From NCBI RefSeq assembly GCF_000614025.1, contig NZ_BAKF01000002.1, positions 79,061-143,060 on the forward strand: DNA of 64,000 nt. The letters are read 5' to 3'. The DNA comes from Prevotella aurantiaca JCM 15754 (GTDB lineage Bacteria > Bacteroidota > Bacteroidia > Bacteroidales > Bacteroidaceae). Of the stretch, positions 36,044 to 44,460 are shown piece by piece. How positions within the stretch are numbered: position 1 is the first letter of the stretch; every line of letters starts with the position of its first letter. The notes under the pieces were generated by a model. The model made no database searches and had not been told where the DNA came from. It saw only the letters and a program-made list of their open reading frames with translations. Made by a program: the position numbers and the translations under genes.

Positions 36044-36667
36044 ATGGAGAACTTGGATGCAACTAACGTTTCAGGAGAGAGAAAATCTTCTGAACATCTG
36101 AATGCTAATAAAGTTTACTTCGCAACAGAAGTTTTAAACAACAGCAACGTAATGCCAATTTATAGCAAATTGTGCATGGTACTTGATATTTATGATGTGA
36201 AGCACGAACTTATCGAAGACCCAACAACACATTCTTGCAAAGCACGAAAACCAGCTTGGCTTGGTAATAATGGCAAGATGGAAGACCACATTGAATGTCT
36301 TGTACGACATATTGGCAACAAACGCGTGTTAATGACTAATTGTTCAGAATACGATCCTGTCTTGGCTAAAATGTTAAGAGATAAATTTGAGGCTGATGGA
36401 TATGAAGTAATTGAACTTAGTTATCCTACTCACGTTGGCATACGCAATGCTAAGGACATGAGTTGGGCTTATATTAACTACATTCAAACATCGAAAGTAG
36501 TAATTGTACCTATGCAGCGTACAATAGAAGATAAAGAAGCTTTGCGTCAATTAAAGGCTTGTTTCCCAAATGTTGCAGTTGTGGGTGTATATGCAAAACC
36601 ATTCTTCAACGACGAAGGTGAGTTTATTTGCTATAGCAAAAGCATTAACGAAAACGTCTTATCATAA
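36044..36667 (+). CDS. pentein-like protein related to the C-terminal part of agmatine deiminases
   Basis: A 207-residue protein starting MENLDATNVSG; an upstream in-frame TTG lies inside the -7 element so it is not the start. The end (DMSWAYINYIQTSKVVIVPMQRTIEDKEALRQLKACFPNVAVVGVYA) resembles the last part of agmatine deiminase and related arginine-modifying enzymes, where a similar NGGVIVP and LFPGREVVGV pattern occurs. The catalytic Cys block (GG-x-x-HC) and HxD are absent, so it is either a non-catalytic relative or a different pentein. Unusual length. It has its own promoter and terminator. Confidence 0.5.
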   Translation: MENLDATNVSGERKSSEHLNANKVYFATEVLNNSNVMPIYSKLCMVLDIYDVKHELIEDPTTHSCKARKPAWLGNNGKMEDHIECLVRHIGNKRVLMTNCSEYDPVLAKMLRDKFEADGYEVIELSYPTHVGIRNAKDMSWAYINYIQTSKVVIVPMQRTIEDKEALRQLKACFPNVAVVGVYAKPFFNDEGEFICYSKSINENVLS

Positions 36668-36688
36668 TAAAAGACGAACAATAAAAAA

Positions 36689-36727
36689 CAAATAAGGCTG
36701 TGTTGTTATTCGACACAGCCTTATTTG
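36689..36727. terminator. bidirectional terminator
   Basis: A perfect 15-bp stem (CAAATAAGGCTGTGT and its complement) with a 9-base loop between convergent genes. Confidence 0.85.
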
Positions 36728-36849
36728 TTGGATTTCATTAGAGTGGTAAAACAAATTGTTGAGCAATACAACTATTTATTCTACCACGTTATACTTTTAT
36801 CACATACTTTTCGCCTACATAATGCGAGAGTATAGGAGAATGAAAAACG

Positions 36850-37686
36850 TTATTCGTCTGCTCTCTTCATTCGAATTGCCAATTGGCAGATGGCAGGAAT
36901 ACAGATACAGAGAGAGAAGAATAAACCTAAATACATCGTTTTCTCACTGCCATGGAAAAGATCAATGAGCTTTCCATCTTCCATATCGGGCATTAAGTGG
37001 AACATTATGTAAGCAATACTGTTATTCACCCAGTGAAACACGATTCCAGGAAGTATGCTGCGCGTGCGTACATACATCCATCCTAAAGCTATTCCAAGTA
37101 TGAAGGCATGCGAAGCTTGAGCAATATTTCCATGAATTATGCCAAAAATCAAAGCCGTTAAAACAATAGCTGCCCATCTTCCTTTATGTCCAAAAGCATT
37201 AAGTAAAACTCGTAATATAGCTCCGCGAAAAATCAATTCTTCTGTAATAGGTGCAAGTATGCCTATCACAAGATATCCAAGCGGATGTTTCATAATACCA
37301 GAAAATAACTGAGTCATAGAATCAGACATCGTTATTTGTAACTTTTCGTAAATATACTCTGAAGGAAGAATGAGTCCAAATGCAAGCATTGCTATCCAGA
37401 AAAATGCCGTCCAAGGTTTTGTATGAAGATAACTTCGAGAGATAGGCGACCACCCTTTCTTTATAAAAAGAAGAATTATGAAGAGACTTGAGAATAGATC
37501 GGAAATTATGATAACATCAGAATATTTCCCCTGTTTAAAGCCTTCAAATACACTGGTAAAGTCTAAACCTTTCAAATAAGCATAAATACCAACAGCAGGC
37601 AATTGGAAGATGGCTTGAATTAGGACAAATAATGAAATAAAAAGAGCAACGTATAATAGACTCTTTAAAATGCTTTTTTGTTCCAT
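36850..37686 (-). CDS. CPBP-family intramembrane metalloprotease
   Basis: A 278-residue protein with about eight hydrophobic segments. The protease motifs are EELIFRG (Glu149-Glu150, Arg154), FGIIHGNIAQASHAFILGIALGW with His185, and the third block GIVFHWVNNSIAY. These are the conserved Glu, Arg and His residues of CAAX-protease/bacteriocin-processing enzymes. In bacteria such proteins process membrane substrates or give self-immunity to bacteriocins; the substrate is unknown. It follows ribF by 23 bases on the same strand. Confidence 0.9.
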   Translation of the reverse strand: MEQKSILKSLLYVALFISLFVLIQAIFQLPAVGIYAYLKGLDFTSVFEGFKQGKYSDVIIISDLFSSLFIILLFIKKGWSPISRSYLHTKPWTAFFWIAMLAFGLILPSEYIYEKLQITMSDSMTQLFSGIMKHPLGYLVIGILAPITEELIFRGAILRVLLNAFGHKGRWAAIVLTALIFGIIHGNIAQASHAFILGIALGWMYVRTRSILPGIVFHWVNNSIAYIMFHLMPDMEDGKLIDLFHGSEKTMYLGLFFSLCICIPAICQLAIRMKRADE

Positions 37687-37709
37687 AACTATTTCTTTTA
37701 TTATTTGGT

Positions 37710-38657
37710 TTATTGATCCTTTAAAATTGTTCTTATCTGTTGTTCGTCCAATTGCAATTGTTCAGCAAGTGCTTCTAAGGTTGGAAATATTCTGTCAGAA
37801 CGTACACGACTCATAAAAAACACCTTTATTGTACGATCATACAAATTGCCCGAAAAGTCAAAAATATACACTTCCACCGATAAATCTGAGCCATTAAAAG
37901 TAGGACGAGTACCAATATTGAGCATTCCTCCATATATTTTCTCGTTATTTTCGATACGAACTTGCACAGCATAAACCCCCATTGCAGGAAGTAACTTATC
38001 AGTTTTGCGAATATCAATATTGGCAGTTGGATAGCCTAACTTACGCCCGTTTTGGTATCCACCGACTATTTTTCCACTCAACGAGTAAGGAATTCCAAGA
38101 CAACGTGTAGCTGCTTCCATGTTACCAGTCTCTATAAATTGACGGATTACCGAAGAACTTACATTAAAATTGCCCATTGAAAGGGCTGTATTTTGGCACA
38201 CCTCTATACCTATTTCTTTTCCAAAAAGAACATAATCATCGAAGGTTTCCGTTCTATTATGGCCAAAGCGGTTATCGTATCCCATCATCAATTTGCGGAC
38301 ATTAAGCCTTTCTCGAAGAATGCTTTCCATAAATTGCTTAGAAGTAAGTTGTGCCAATGCTTTGTCAAAATGAAGCACAACAATATGGTCGGATGCCGTT
38401 TTTTCAAGTTTTTCTAACTTCTCTTCAAGTGTAGACAACATTCTTGGTTGGTAATTACTTTGCAAAACCTGACGAGGATGACAATCGAAAGTTATTACCA
38501 TCGACTCTAAATTCTCTTGTTTTGCCATTTCAGCAAGCCTATTAATAAGAAACTGATGACCAAGATGTACTCCATCGAAAAAGCCAATCGTAGCAACTAC
38601 AGGCTTTTCCAGTGTCAATTCATCTTTATTTATACCTTCAAGAAATATTGTTTTCAT
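37710..38657 (-). CDS. ribF: bifunctional riboflavin kinase/FAD synthetase
   Basis: About 315 residues from MKTIFLEGINKDEL; the frame is open for 39 more bases upstream but the family alignment begins near VVATIGFFDGVHLGHQFLI. The N-terminal half is the FMN adenylyltransferase (GFFDGVHLGH, ITFDCHPRQVL, GYDNRFGHNR, SSSVIRQFIETG). The C-terminal half is riboflavin kinase (GKIVGGYQNGRKLGYPTANI, GVYAVQV, MLNIGTRPTF, VEVYIFDFSG). It makes FMN and FAD in the cytosol. Likely cotranscribed with the CPBP gene. Confidence 0.96.
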   Translation of the reverse strand: MKTIFLEGINKDELTLEKPVVATIGFFDGVHLGHQFLINRLAEMAKQENLESMVITFDCHPRQVLQSNYQPRMLSTLEEKLEKLEKTASDHIVVLHFDKALAQLTSKQFMESILRERLNVRKLMMGYDNRFGHNRTETFDDYVLFGKEIGIEVCQNTALSMGNFNVSSSVIRQFIETGNMEAATRCLGIPYSLSGKIVGGYQNGRKLGYPTANIDIRKTDKLLPAMGVYAVQVRIENNEKIYGGMLNIGTRPTFNGSDLSVEVYIFDFSGNLYDRTIKVFFMSRVRSDRIFPTLEALAEQLQLDEQQIRTILKDQ

Positions 38658-38949
38658 TCTCATTTTAATGCTTTCAATACAAGTCTGTAAGCTCACAACC
38701 TAAATTTCACGTATATAATCAGAATCTGTAAGCACCTTATCCTATATTACATATCATTCAAACCAGCACTGCAAACATGTATTTTAAGTTTCAGCAATAC
38801 ATAATGGTATCTCTTCAAACATGTTTGCCACCTACAAAATGCAGTGCAAATATACAGCAATTAGCCCTAACTAACACTATGCAGCACGGAAAATGTGTTA
38901 AAACGCTAAAAATATCTTACCATCATTCACGTTTTTCCATTTTTTTCAT

Positions 38950-38957
38950 TACCTTTG
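38950..38957 (+). promoter_or_regulatory. -7 element of the tRNA promoter
   Basis: TACCTTTG ends 21 bases before the tRNA 5' end, a fitting distance for a short precursor. Confidence 0.5.
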
Positions 38958-38978
38958 CAGCCGTATTTAATAAATACT

Positions 38979-39052
38979 GGACTTGTAGCTCAGTTGGTTA
39001 GAGCAACAGACTCATAATCTGGAGGTCCCTGGTTCAAGCCCAGGCTGGTCCA
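38979..39052 (+). tRNA. tRNA with anticodon CAU (tRNA-Met, or possibly tRNA-Ile2)
   Basis: A 74-base cloverleaf: acceptor GGACTTG pairing with CTGGTCC (one weak pair), D-arm AGCTC...GAGC, anticodon loop CTCATAA with CAT at 39013-39015, T-arm CCTGG-TTCAAGC-CCAGG, discriminator A. CCA is not encoded. CAU alone cannot distinguish elongator Met from lysidine-modified Ile. Its last 43 bases are the left attachment repeat of the integrated element, so the tRNA remains intact after integration. Confidence 0.92.
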
Positions 39053-39053
39053 C
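39010..39053 (+). repeat. attL: left 44-bp attachment repeat in the tRNA 3' end
   Basis: The 44 bases from ACTCATAATCTGGAGG to GGTCCAC recur exactly at 60213-60256. They cover the anticodon loop to the tRNA 3' end, the usual crossover target for tyrosine recombinases. Confidence 0.92.
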
Positions 39054-39063
39054 GTTAATAATC

Positions 39064-39098
39064 AAGCACTTACAGAGTTTCTGTAGGTGCTTTTTCTT
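39064..39098 (+). terminator. terminator just inside the left end
   Basis: A 13-bp stem (AAGCACTTACAGA with TCTGTAGGTGCTT, one G-U pair), 3-base loop and a T-rich run starting 12 bases after the tRNA. The element thus provides a terminator for the tRNA; the displaced host copy is probably at 60317-60348. Confidence 0.8.
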
Positions 39099-39104
39099 TT
39101 TCTC

Positions 39105-39123
39105 GGAAAACAATGGGAAAACA
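39105..39123 (+). repeat. left-end copy of GGAAAACAATGGGAAAACA
   Basis: Identical to 60013-60031 and 60079-60097. A shorter related site GGGAAAACATTG is at 39235-39246. Candidate recombinase arm-binding site. Between 39124 and 39511 I see no gene. Confidence 0.55.
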
Positions 39124-39511
39124 CATTGCTTTTGAAAACTCCATGATTTTTCAATAAGCTTGACATCATACCATTCCAAGTAAAGCATGTAAATAAGGTT
39201 TTTCTGAGTATCAAAATACGCTTTGGGAAAACATTGACGGAAGATTTTCTTTGATAAATTGCTCGCAGGTTAACTTCTCTTGTTGTTCTTCCTTGTCGCT
39301 CTTCTCCATCCATCCCACTCCATCACTCTATATTTGCCCCGATGATGCGATAACTCGTTCATTAGGGGCCAATTTTTGTACCTTTTTGTTAATTCCTGTA
39401 AAGAAACCGTACATAAAAAACCTTCTCAGTTTTTGGCCAATAACACAAAAAAAACACTCGGTTAAAACAGACTACCTTTACCATAGAATTCCTAATCACG
39501 GGAGTTCAAAG

Positions 39512-39592
39512 ATGGTTCGTGAACCAAGAACTGAAGTTAAATCGGAAAGTCAGGAAGTACAACTGGCCGCCCACAAACTAAATTATGTATGA
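39512..39592 (+). CDS. possible 26-residue leader peptide coupled to the DUF3853 gene
   Basis: Reads MVREPRTEVKSESQEVQLAA and six more residues; its TGA overlaps the ATG of the next gene (ATGA at 39589-39592). The start lies beside a short palindrome, GGTTCGTGAACC at 39514-39525. The frame is open further upstream without family resemblance, so a longer protein is possible. Evidence is only the coupling geometry. Confidence 0.35.
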   Translation: MVREPRTEVKSESQEVQLAAHKLNYV

Positions 39593-39903
39593 CAAGAGTA
39601 GTAACAATAGAGCAGTTGCTCGAAAAACCCATCTGTATGATGTCAGGAGAAGAATTTGTTTTGCTCCTGCAGAACGCGGAGAAACAAACGGCAAAGGTAC
39701 CTGTCGAGGTAGTAGCAGAGAGACATTACGAACACGGCATCGCTGGCATTGCCAAGATTTTCGGTTGCAGTATACCCACTGCCAACAGAATAAAGAAGAG
39801 CGGCGTGATTGATTCTGCCATCACCCAGGTAGGACGCAAAATCGTCGTTGACTCCGAGTTGGCACTGAGTCTTGCGAAGGAGGCTGGTGCCATAAAGGGC
39901 TAA
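39589..39903 (+). CDS. DUF3853 family protein
   Basis: A 104-residue protein: an N-terminal block (TIEQLLEKPICMMSGEEFVLLLQ), then HYEHGIAGIAKIFGCSIPTANRIKKSGVIDSAITQVGRKIVVDSELAL, a helix-turn-helix-like segment of the MerR/excisionase type. DUF3853 proteins occur at this position in Bacteroidales mobilizable elements, ahead of the replication/mobilization genes. A DNA-binding regulator or excision helper is plausible. Followed by the HTH gene at 39928. Confidence 0.8.
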   Translation: MTRVVTIEQLLEKPICMMSGEEFVLLLQNAEKQTAKVPVEVVAERHYEHGIAGIAKIFGCSIPTANRIKKSGVIDSAITQVGRKIVVDSELALSLAKEAGAIKG

Positions 39904-39927
39904 ATCAGTCATAAATATCAATAAGGT

Positions 39928-40377
39928 ATGACCTACATAGACTATATGAAACAGTTCTGGCGAGCGGCATCAGTCCGTCCGTTCCCTGCGAGCGAGGTGG
40001 CGTTGTATGCATTCCTTGTGAACGAGTGCAACGCTCACTTCTGGAAGATGCCCGTGCCGTGCCCTACTTTGCGTATATGCGAGTCACTGCGCATTTCAAA
40101 GCAGACTGCGATAACCGCAAGGAAACATCTTGCAGAGTGTGGACTCATCCAGTTCACCAATGGCAAGTCCCGTTTTCTACCGTCTGAATATTCACTGCTT
40201 GACTTGACGGCAGACTTGACGCATGGCTTGACCCTTAATAATAATAAAGGTAAAGACAAAGATTATTGTAAAACTCAAAAAACGAATTCGTACTATGATT
40301 CAAATTCCAGCAAAAATAGACGTAGGGCAGTTGAAGTCCATACTACTTCAGCGGAGGATTACGAAACCGCGTTTTAG
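39928..40377 (+). CDS. winged-helix/HTH protein of the element's replication block
   Basis: A 149-residue protein with an N-terminal domain (YMKQFWRAASVRPFPASEVALYAFLVNECNAHFW) typical of replication-initiator-like or DnaD-like proteins in Bacteroidales elements, then a winged helix (CPTLRICESLRISKQTAITARKHLAECGLIQFTNGKSRFLPSEYSL) and a polar tail. It overlaps the ATPase gene by 83 bases in another frame. Probably an initiator or loader partner for the DnaC-like ATPase. Specific role unproven. Confidence 0.6.
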   Translation: MTYIDYMKQFWRAASVRPFPASEVALYAFLVNECNAHFWKMPVPCPTLRICESLRISKQTAITARKHLAECGLIQFTNGKSRFLPSEYSLLDLTADLTHGLTLNNNKGKDKDYCKTQKTNSYYDSNSSKNRRRAVEVHTTSAEDYETAF

Positions 40378-40975
40378 ACTGCCCATGTCGCCCCAACAGG
40401 CATACGACAGTCTGCTTGCAGCGACCATCGCGGAAGTGGAGTATCGCTGCCGAAGTTTCCAAGAGAACGTCGACGTTAAGGCTCAGCTGCAACAGATAGC
40501 CAACTGGCTGACGAGTGACAGCAGTAAGTTCGGCATACTGTTATGTGGTGAATGTGGTAATGGCAAGAGCACTTTGGTCAAAGCGTTTCAACAGTTGCTG
40601 AACCTCCTGTCCATTCCCAATCCTATCGGACAAGGTAACTATGGGATTCAGATTACTGACTCCAAATACATTGCCCATCTTGCCAAGACCGACTACAAGG
40701 CATTCGTACAACTCTCTCAGAAGAACATGCTCGGCATTGATGACCTTGGCACCGAGCCGCAGGAGGTCATGGATTTTGGCAACGTGGTCACCCCAGTCAT
40801 TGACCTGCTCACAAAGCGATATGACGAGCAGTTGTTTACCATCATTACCACCAATCTCACACCGAAACAGATTCGTGAGCATTATGGCGACCGTATCGCT
40901 GACCGACTCAATGAGATGGTAGAGAAGATTATTTTCAAGAATGGTACATACCGATCCGACAAATCTCTAATCTAA
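40295..40975 (+). CDS. DnaC-like AAA ATP-binding protein
   Basis: A 226-residue ATPase with Walker A CGECGNGKSTL (about residues 89-99), Walker B MLGIDDLGTEP, a sensor segment TIITTNLTPKQIREHYGDRIADRLNEM with arginine finger, as in DnaC/IstB proteins. These load helicase or assist replication of excised circular elements. Overlaps the upstream HTH gene by 83 bases, so translation is coupled; the annotated start (MIQIPAKI) is the first Met of the frame, and a Met at about residue 31 (PMSPQQAYDSLL) would remove the overlap. Confidence 0.8.
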   Translation: MIQIPAKIDVGQLKSILLQRRITKPRFRLPMSPQQAYDSLLAATIAEVEYRCRSFQENVDVKAQLQQIANWLTSDSSKFGILLCGECGNGKSTLVKAFQQLLNLLSIPNPIGQGNYGIQITDSKYIAHLAKTDYKAFVQLSQKNMLGIDDLGTEPQEVMDFGNVVTPVIDLLTKRYDEQLFTIITTNLTPKQIREHYGDRIADRLNEMVEKIIFKNGTYRSDKSLI

Positions 40976-40981
40976 TTTTAT

Positions 40982-41833
40982 ATGGAAAAGAAAAAGATTC
41001 ACTATTGCTTCATTCTGTCAGAAGAACAGATGAAGTTTCTCCGCAGCAAGAAGTACAAGATAGACCGCATGGAATGCTTCATGTCGCTTATTGCTCTTGC
41101 CGAATGTGAGCCGAAACTGGTACAGGTCAGCAAGACTCAACAGGTTGAAATCTTGCGCGGCCAGTTAATGGTTGACAACACCCAGTTGGCGAAACTCTGG
41201 AACAAAGACCGCAAGACGGTTCCTAAGATTCTGGAGGCGATGGAGTCTCTGGGGATTTCCTCTTCGCAGAAGGTAGGAGAAAATCGCGTCTACACGCTGC
41301 AATCTCTGTCTGGCTGGTACGTTGATGGCACTCTCATAACCAATCCCTTCGGTATAAGGCGTAGTTCCGATGGCTCGGGAATCTTCCACACGGAAGTTCC
41401 GCCTGTCAGGGTCATCACCATTGAGAGCGATGAGACATCCAAGGATGCCAAAAACACGGTCACGGAAGAGAAGGTTGCTGACGGAAAATCTTCCTCTGAT
41501 AGTATCGAGAGTAAGACTTCGCCTGTCTCTAATTCCATGTCCCATCTGTCATCACAATCTAATGATAGTGCAGACGAGGACAAATCTGGCGATGATGCTG
41601 ATTCTTCCATTTGCTCTTCAACTCCTTCTTCCTCACGTTCAGAAAGCCACTTCAATTATGCTGTCAGCCCTTCTTCGTCAGAAGGAGCCGAAGGCAATCA
41701 GAATGAAGGGAAGGGAAAAGAGAATGAGGATGTACCGCAGCAGCTGGGAGGTCAATCTTCACAGATTAACGGCAATCCTAAGGGTAATAACAAGCCCTAC
41801 GGCAGTAATATTCCCAATGGCTACCACTCTTAA
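40982..41833 (+). CDS. HTH protein with long Ser/Asn-rich tail
   Basis: A 283-residue protein. Residues 1-100 look like a winged-helix DNA-binding domain (YCFILSEEQMKFLRSKKYKIDRMECFMSLIALAE, then LMVDNTQLAKLWNKDRKTVPKILEAMESLGI). The rest is low complexity, rich in Ser, Asp, Asn and Gly and probably disordered. Similar proteins follow the DnaC-like gene in other Bacteroidales mobile elements; a role in replication or partition is a guess. It starts six bases after the ATPase gene. Confidence 0.55.
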   Translation: MEKKKIHYCFILSEEQMKFLRSKKYKIDRMECFMSLIALAECEPKLVQVSKTQQVEILRGQLMVDNTQLAKLWNKDRKTVPKILEAMESLGISSSQKVGENRVYTLQSLSGWYVDGTLITNPFGIRRSSDGSGIFHTEVPPVRVITIESDETSKDAKNTVTEEKVADGKSSSDSIESKTSPVSNSMSHLSSQSNDSADEDKSGDDADSSICSSTPSSSRSESHFNYAVSPSSSEGAEGNQNEGKGKENEDVPQQLGGQSSQINGNPKGNNKPYGSNIPNGYHS

Positions 41834-41916
41834 CCTGGAGAACATCGGCAAGCGACCTGCTCTGTCCAATCATCCCAGAGGACGTTTGATAGGTAACCGC
41901 TCTACAGGTTCCAAAG

Positions 41917-41960
41917 CGGGCCTTGCTGCATCAAGGGCAACTTGCAGGTTAAAAGGCCCG
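41917..41960. other. candidate oriT region (inverted repeat upstream of the mobilization genes)
   Basis: CGGGCCTT (41917-41924) and its exact inverse AAGGCCCG (41953-41960) enclose 28 bases that include GGGCAACTTGCAGG. It is in the 285-base gene-free stretch (41834-42118) directly before the MobC and relaxase genes, the expected place of an origin of transfer. The nick site cannot be assigned. Confidence 0.35.
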
Positions 41961-42118
41961 ATTATTTATAGGGACTTTTCGAGAAATCCTTTTGTATTAC
42001 AATCTGCCTGACCGCAGTTTTGTAATCCTAAAAGTTTCTCTGGCTACTCGCAAGCTCGCAGCCGATGCCCATCTTTACAAACTAATTTTAATCATCCATC
42101 TAACTATCAGTAATCAAT

Positions 42119-42526
42119 ATGAAGAAGAAAAAGATTATCAGAAAGCCACCTACAAGGGTGCATACCTTTCGTTGTACCGACGAGGAATATGAAGTGTTGA
42201 AGAATCTGGCGCAGAAGTGCGGTCTCAGTCTGAGCCGCTATGTCGTGGAGACAGGCTTGAAGCATCACCCACGCCAGCGACTGACTCCAGAGGAATGCCA
42301 TGCCCTTGACTCACTCATGACGGCAAGGCAGGATTTGGTAAAGGTGTCCAATGCCCTGAACGGCAAAACGGACGAGGAAAAACTGCGTATGTTCAAGAGC
42401 GGGAAGTTCATGAACTGGTGGATTATGGCTGTCGCAGGTCTCATCCAACATTGGCAACACATAGAGGAGAACATCACCTCTTCTGTGCAGACCAAATCAA
42501 ATAAAGGAAAGAAAACTGCCCCATGA
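42119..42526 (+). CDS. MobC-like relaxosome accessory protein
   Basis: A 135-residue basic protein with a ribbon-helix-helix start (RVHTFRCTDEEYEVLKNLAQKCGLSLSRYVVETGL) and helical centre (LTPEECHALDSLMTARQDLVKVSNALNG) as in plasmid mobilization MobC proteins. It binds oriT and helps the relaxase. The last four bases (ATGA) overlap the relaxase start, so the two are coupled. The C-terminal 40 residues are helical with a Trp-rich stretch (NWWIMAVAGLIQHWQHIEE). Confidence 0.8.
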   Translation: MKKKKIIRKPPTRVHTFRCTDEEYEVLKNLAQKCGLSLSRYVVETGLKHHPRQRLTPEECHALDSLMTARQDLVKVSNALNGKTDEEKLRMFKSGKFMNWWIMAVAGLIQHWQHIEENITSSVQTKSNKGKKTAP

Positions 42527-43785
42527 TAATGCTTGCCAAAGTCGGTGCCTATGGCGGCAATGCCGTCAGGTACGCAATGGAGAAAGAGAAGGCAAAAGTA
42601 GTCAAGGTGAACCACCTGCCCGAAGGTCTTGATGCCACTTCTATCTGGTACAGAATGAAGCATCACTGTCAGCTCCATCAACAGGACAGAACCGTGGGGA
42701 GGAAATTGGAACGCTTCATGGTGTCTTTCGTCTTGTCCCCGTCAAAAGAAGAGTCAAAGGACTTCACCATGCAGGACTGGGCAGACCTTCAGAATGAGAG
42801 CCTGGAAGTTCTGGACTCCGTCGGACTTTTATCCAAGGGTTTTACGGAAGAGGTCAAGACCAATTTCCACGGCTCCATGAATGTAGGTGCCCTGCACTCA
42901 GACTCCAAGTCAGGGACGCTCCACCTTCACGTGGACTGCTGCCGTGTGGACCTCGATGGCAGCACCAACGATGTCCACGATATTCACAAAAGGGCGATGA
43001 TGGCTGCGGAGATTATCAACATGAGGCATGGCTGGAAACAACCGCAAGAGATACGCGACATGCGCCAGCAAGAGATAGCCGAGTTTTGCGAATACACCCT
43101 GCGTAATATGGAGCGTTTCGATACAGACTACTACTTCAAGCTGCTCCGCATGAAAGGCTATGAGATTACACCAAAGTACGCCAAGCAGAAGAAACTCGTG
43201 GGCTACACCATCGGCAAGAATGCCTCCGTCTTCAAGGTTTCCGCCATCGGACGCAAGTTCATGGCATCAAGGTTGGAAAATACGTGGAGGAAACTCCATC
43301 CGCAGTCGGTTCAGTCCAGACTGCGCCCTGCCATTCCTGTCAACACGTTTGTTGCCAAGCCTGTCCGTCCAGTTGTACCAAAAACGACTACCACTCAGCC
43401 CAGGGTTCAACCAACACCGTTCGTTCTGCCACCCAAGCCCACACCGACCAATGCTGTCTATGACATAAAGGTTGGTGATGAGACCTTTAAGGTGGAGATA
43501 CCAGATGCCATCAAAGACCTCTTCATAAACGATGCACAGGTACCAGAGGACAACGATCTCGCGACTATAAAGGATGTTTCTCGTGTCGCCATGTTGCTCT
43601 TTGTTGGCTACATTGACGCTGCCACATCGATGTCCGAATCATGTGGCGGAGGTGGTGGCTCCGCACCGTCCTCAGGTTGGGGCAAGGATAATGATGAGGA
43701 CGAACGCCAGTACGCTCGCCGTTGTCTGAAGATGGCTCACTCTATGTGTAAACCTAAGCCACGCAGACGTGGATATCATCGTTAA
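42523..43785 (+). CDS. relaxase/mobilization nuclease
   Basis: A 420-residue protein that would nick oriT and pilot single-stranded DNA for transfer. Motif I is AKVGAYGGNAVRYAMEKEKA with candidate catalytic Tyr10/Tyr17; the metal-binding histidine motif is HGSMNVGALHSDSKSG then TLHLHVDCCRVD (His134, His136), matching the H-x-H of the relaxase domain. A Pro-rich linker (about residues 285-320) leads to a small C-terminal region with a Gly-rich run (CGGGGGSAP). It overlaps the MobC-like gene. No conjugative coupling protein is present. Confidence 0.85.
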   Translation: MIMLAKVGAYGGNAVRYAMEKEKAKVVKVNHLPEGLDATSIWYRMKHHCQLHQQDRTVGRKLERFMVSFVLSPSKEESKDFTMQDWADLQNESLEVLDSVGLLSKGFTEEVKTNFHGSMNVGALHSDSKSGTLHLHVDCCRVDLDGSTNDVHDIHKRAMMAAEIINMRHGWKQPQEIRDMRQQEIAEFCEYTLRNMERFDTDYYFKLLRMKGYEITPKYAKQKKLVGYTIGKNASVFKVSAIGRKFMASRLENTWRKLHPQSVQSRLRPAIPVNTFVAKPVRPVVPKTTTTQPRVQPTPFVLPPKPTPTNAVYDIKVGDETFKVEIPDAIKDLFINDAQVPEDNDLATIKDVSRVAMLLFVGYIDAATSMSESCGGGGGSAPSSGWGKDNDEDERQYARRCLKMAHSMCKPKPRRRGYHR

Positions 43786-43806
43786 ACCATAACAAAACAA
43801 GAATCT

Positions 43807-44400
43807 ATGATTAAGAACAGTAAAAACAACGAATCCATGCCAGACTTCAATGATATGATGAACGAAGTTGAGCAGGAGATGGTACTACAAGAGGCCGAGG
43901 AAAGTGTCATTGACAAAGTACCCGACCTCAAAACGTTGAATACCAACATCGAGAATGCAACAGCAACCTGGGTGAACGCTACTCTTCAACTGGAGTCGGC
44001 AATCCAGCAGTATCAACGAGCAGAAAGGAAGCTGGAAGCTTCAGTAACAACAATCCGAGGTAAGGTTGATACTATCAATGACCATATCGATAACGTTATG
44101 GAAAATGCCCCGACCAAGTTGCATGTTTCCGTTTCTGTCTCTGACCCCGACATGAAGAAGATACAGGAAATGTTCGACAAGGAACATGAATGGGTCGTCG
44201 CCCAGATGCAGGTACACCTTACCCAAGTCAACAATATGCTAATCGAAGAGCACAGGAAGACCATGGAGCGTTACAAGGAATATGATGGTTGTTATCTCGG
44301 CTATCGTGTACAGTGGTTCTTTTGGCTCTTCTTCGCTATAGGTTTCTCTGTGGTTGTTGGAGGTATTGCAATGCTAATAGCACTACATTACGGGAAATAG
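43807..44400 (+). CDS. coiled-coil protein with C-terminal membrane anchor, mobilization block
   Basis: A 197-residue protein. An acidic start (DFNDMMNEVEQEMVLQEAEES) is followed by long amphipathic helices (about residues 45-160: LNTNIENATATWVNATLQLESAIQQYQRAERKLEASVTTIRGK and KTMERYKEYDG) and a single hydrophobic segment (WFFWLFFAIGFSVVVGGIAMLIAL, residues about 170-193). It lies 21 bases after the relaxase and ends the plus-strand operon. It may tether the relaxosome to the membrane. No family recognised. Confidence 0.6.
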   Translation: MIKNSKNNESMPDFNDMMNEVEQEMVLQEAEESVIDKVPDLKTLNTNIENATATWVNATLQLESAIQQYQRAERKLEASVTTIRGKVDTINDHIDNVMENAPTKLHVSVSVSDPDMKKIQEMFDKEHEWVVAQMQVHLTQVNNMLIEEHRKTMERYKEYDGCYLGYRVQWFFWLFFAIGFSVVVGGIAMLIALHYGK

Positions 44401-44411
44401 CAAAATGACAG

Positions 44412-44445
44412 AAGAGCAGCTCCAAGCGGAACTGCTCTTTTGTTT
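44412..44445. terminator. terminator between mobilization and defence genes
   Basis: A stem AAGAGCAG-c-TCC with GGA-a-CTGCTCTT (one internal mismatch) and loop AAGC, followed by TTTTG. It separates convergent operons. Confidence 0.75.
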
Positions 44446-44460
44446 GCAACCTCTGAATTT

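Noticed and set aside
39251..39592. 113-codon reading of the frame that ends at 39592
   Set aside because: Residues before the internal Met at 39512 show no protein-like pattern; only the last 26 codons are kept as a possible leader.
41370..42011. Open frame of 213 codons overlapping the Ser-rich HTH gene
   Set aside because: Basic, Met/Arg-rich composition typical of a shifted frame through a Ser-rich region; no start context or family resemblance.
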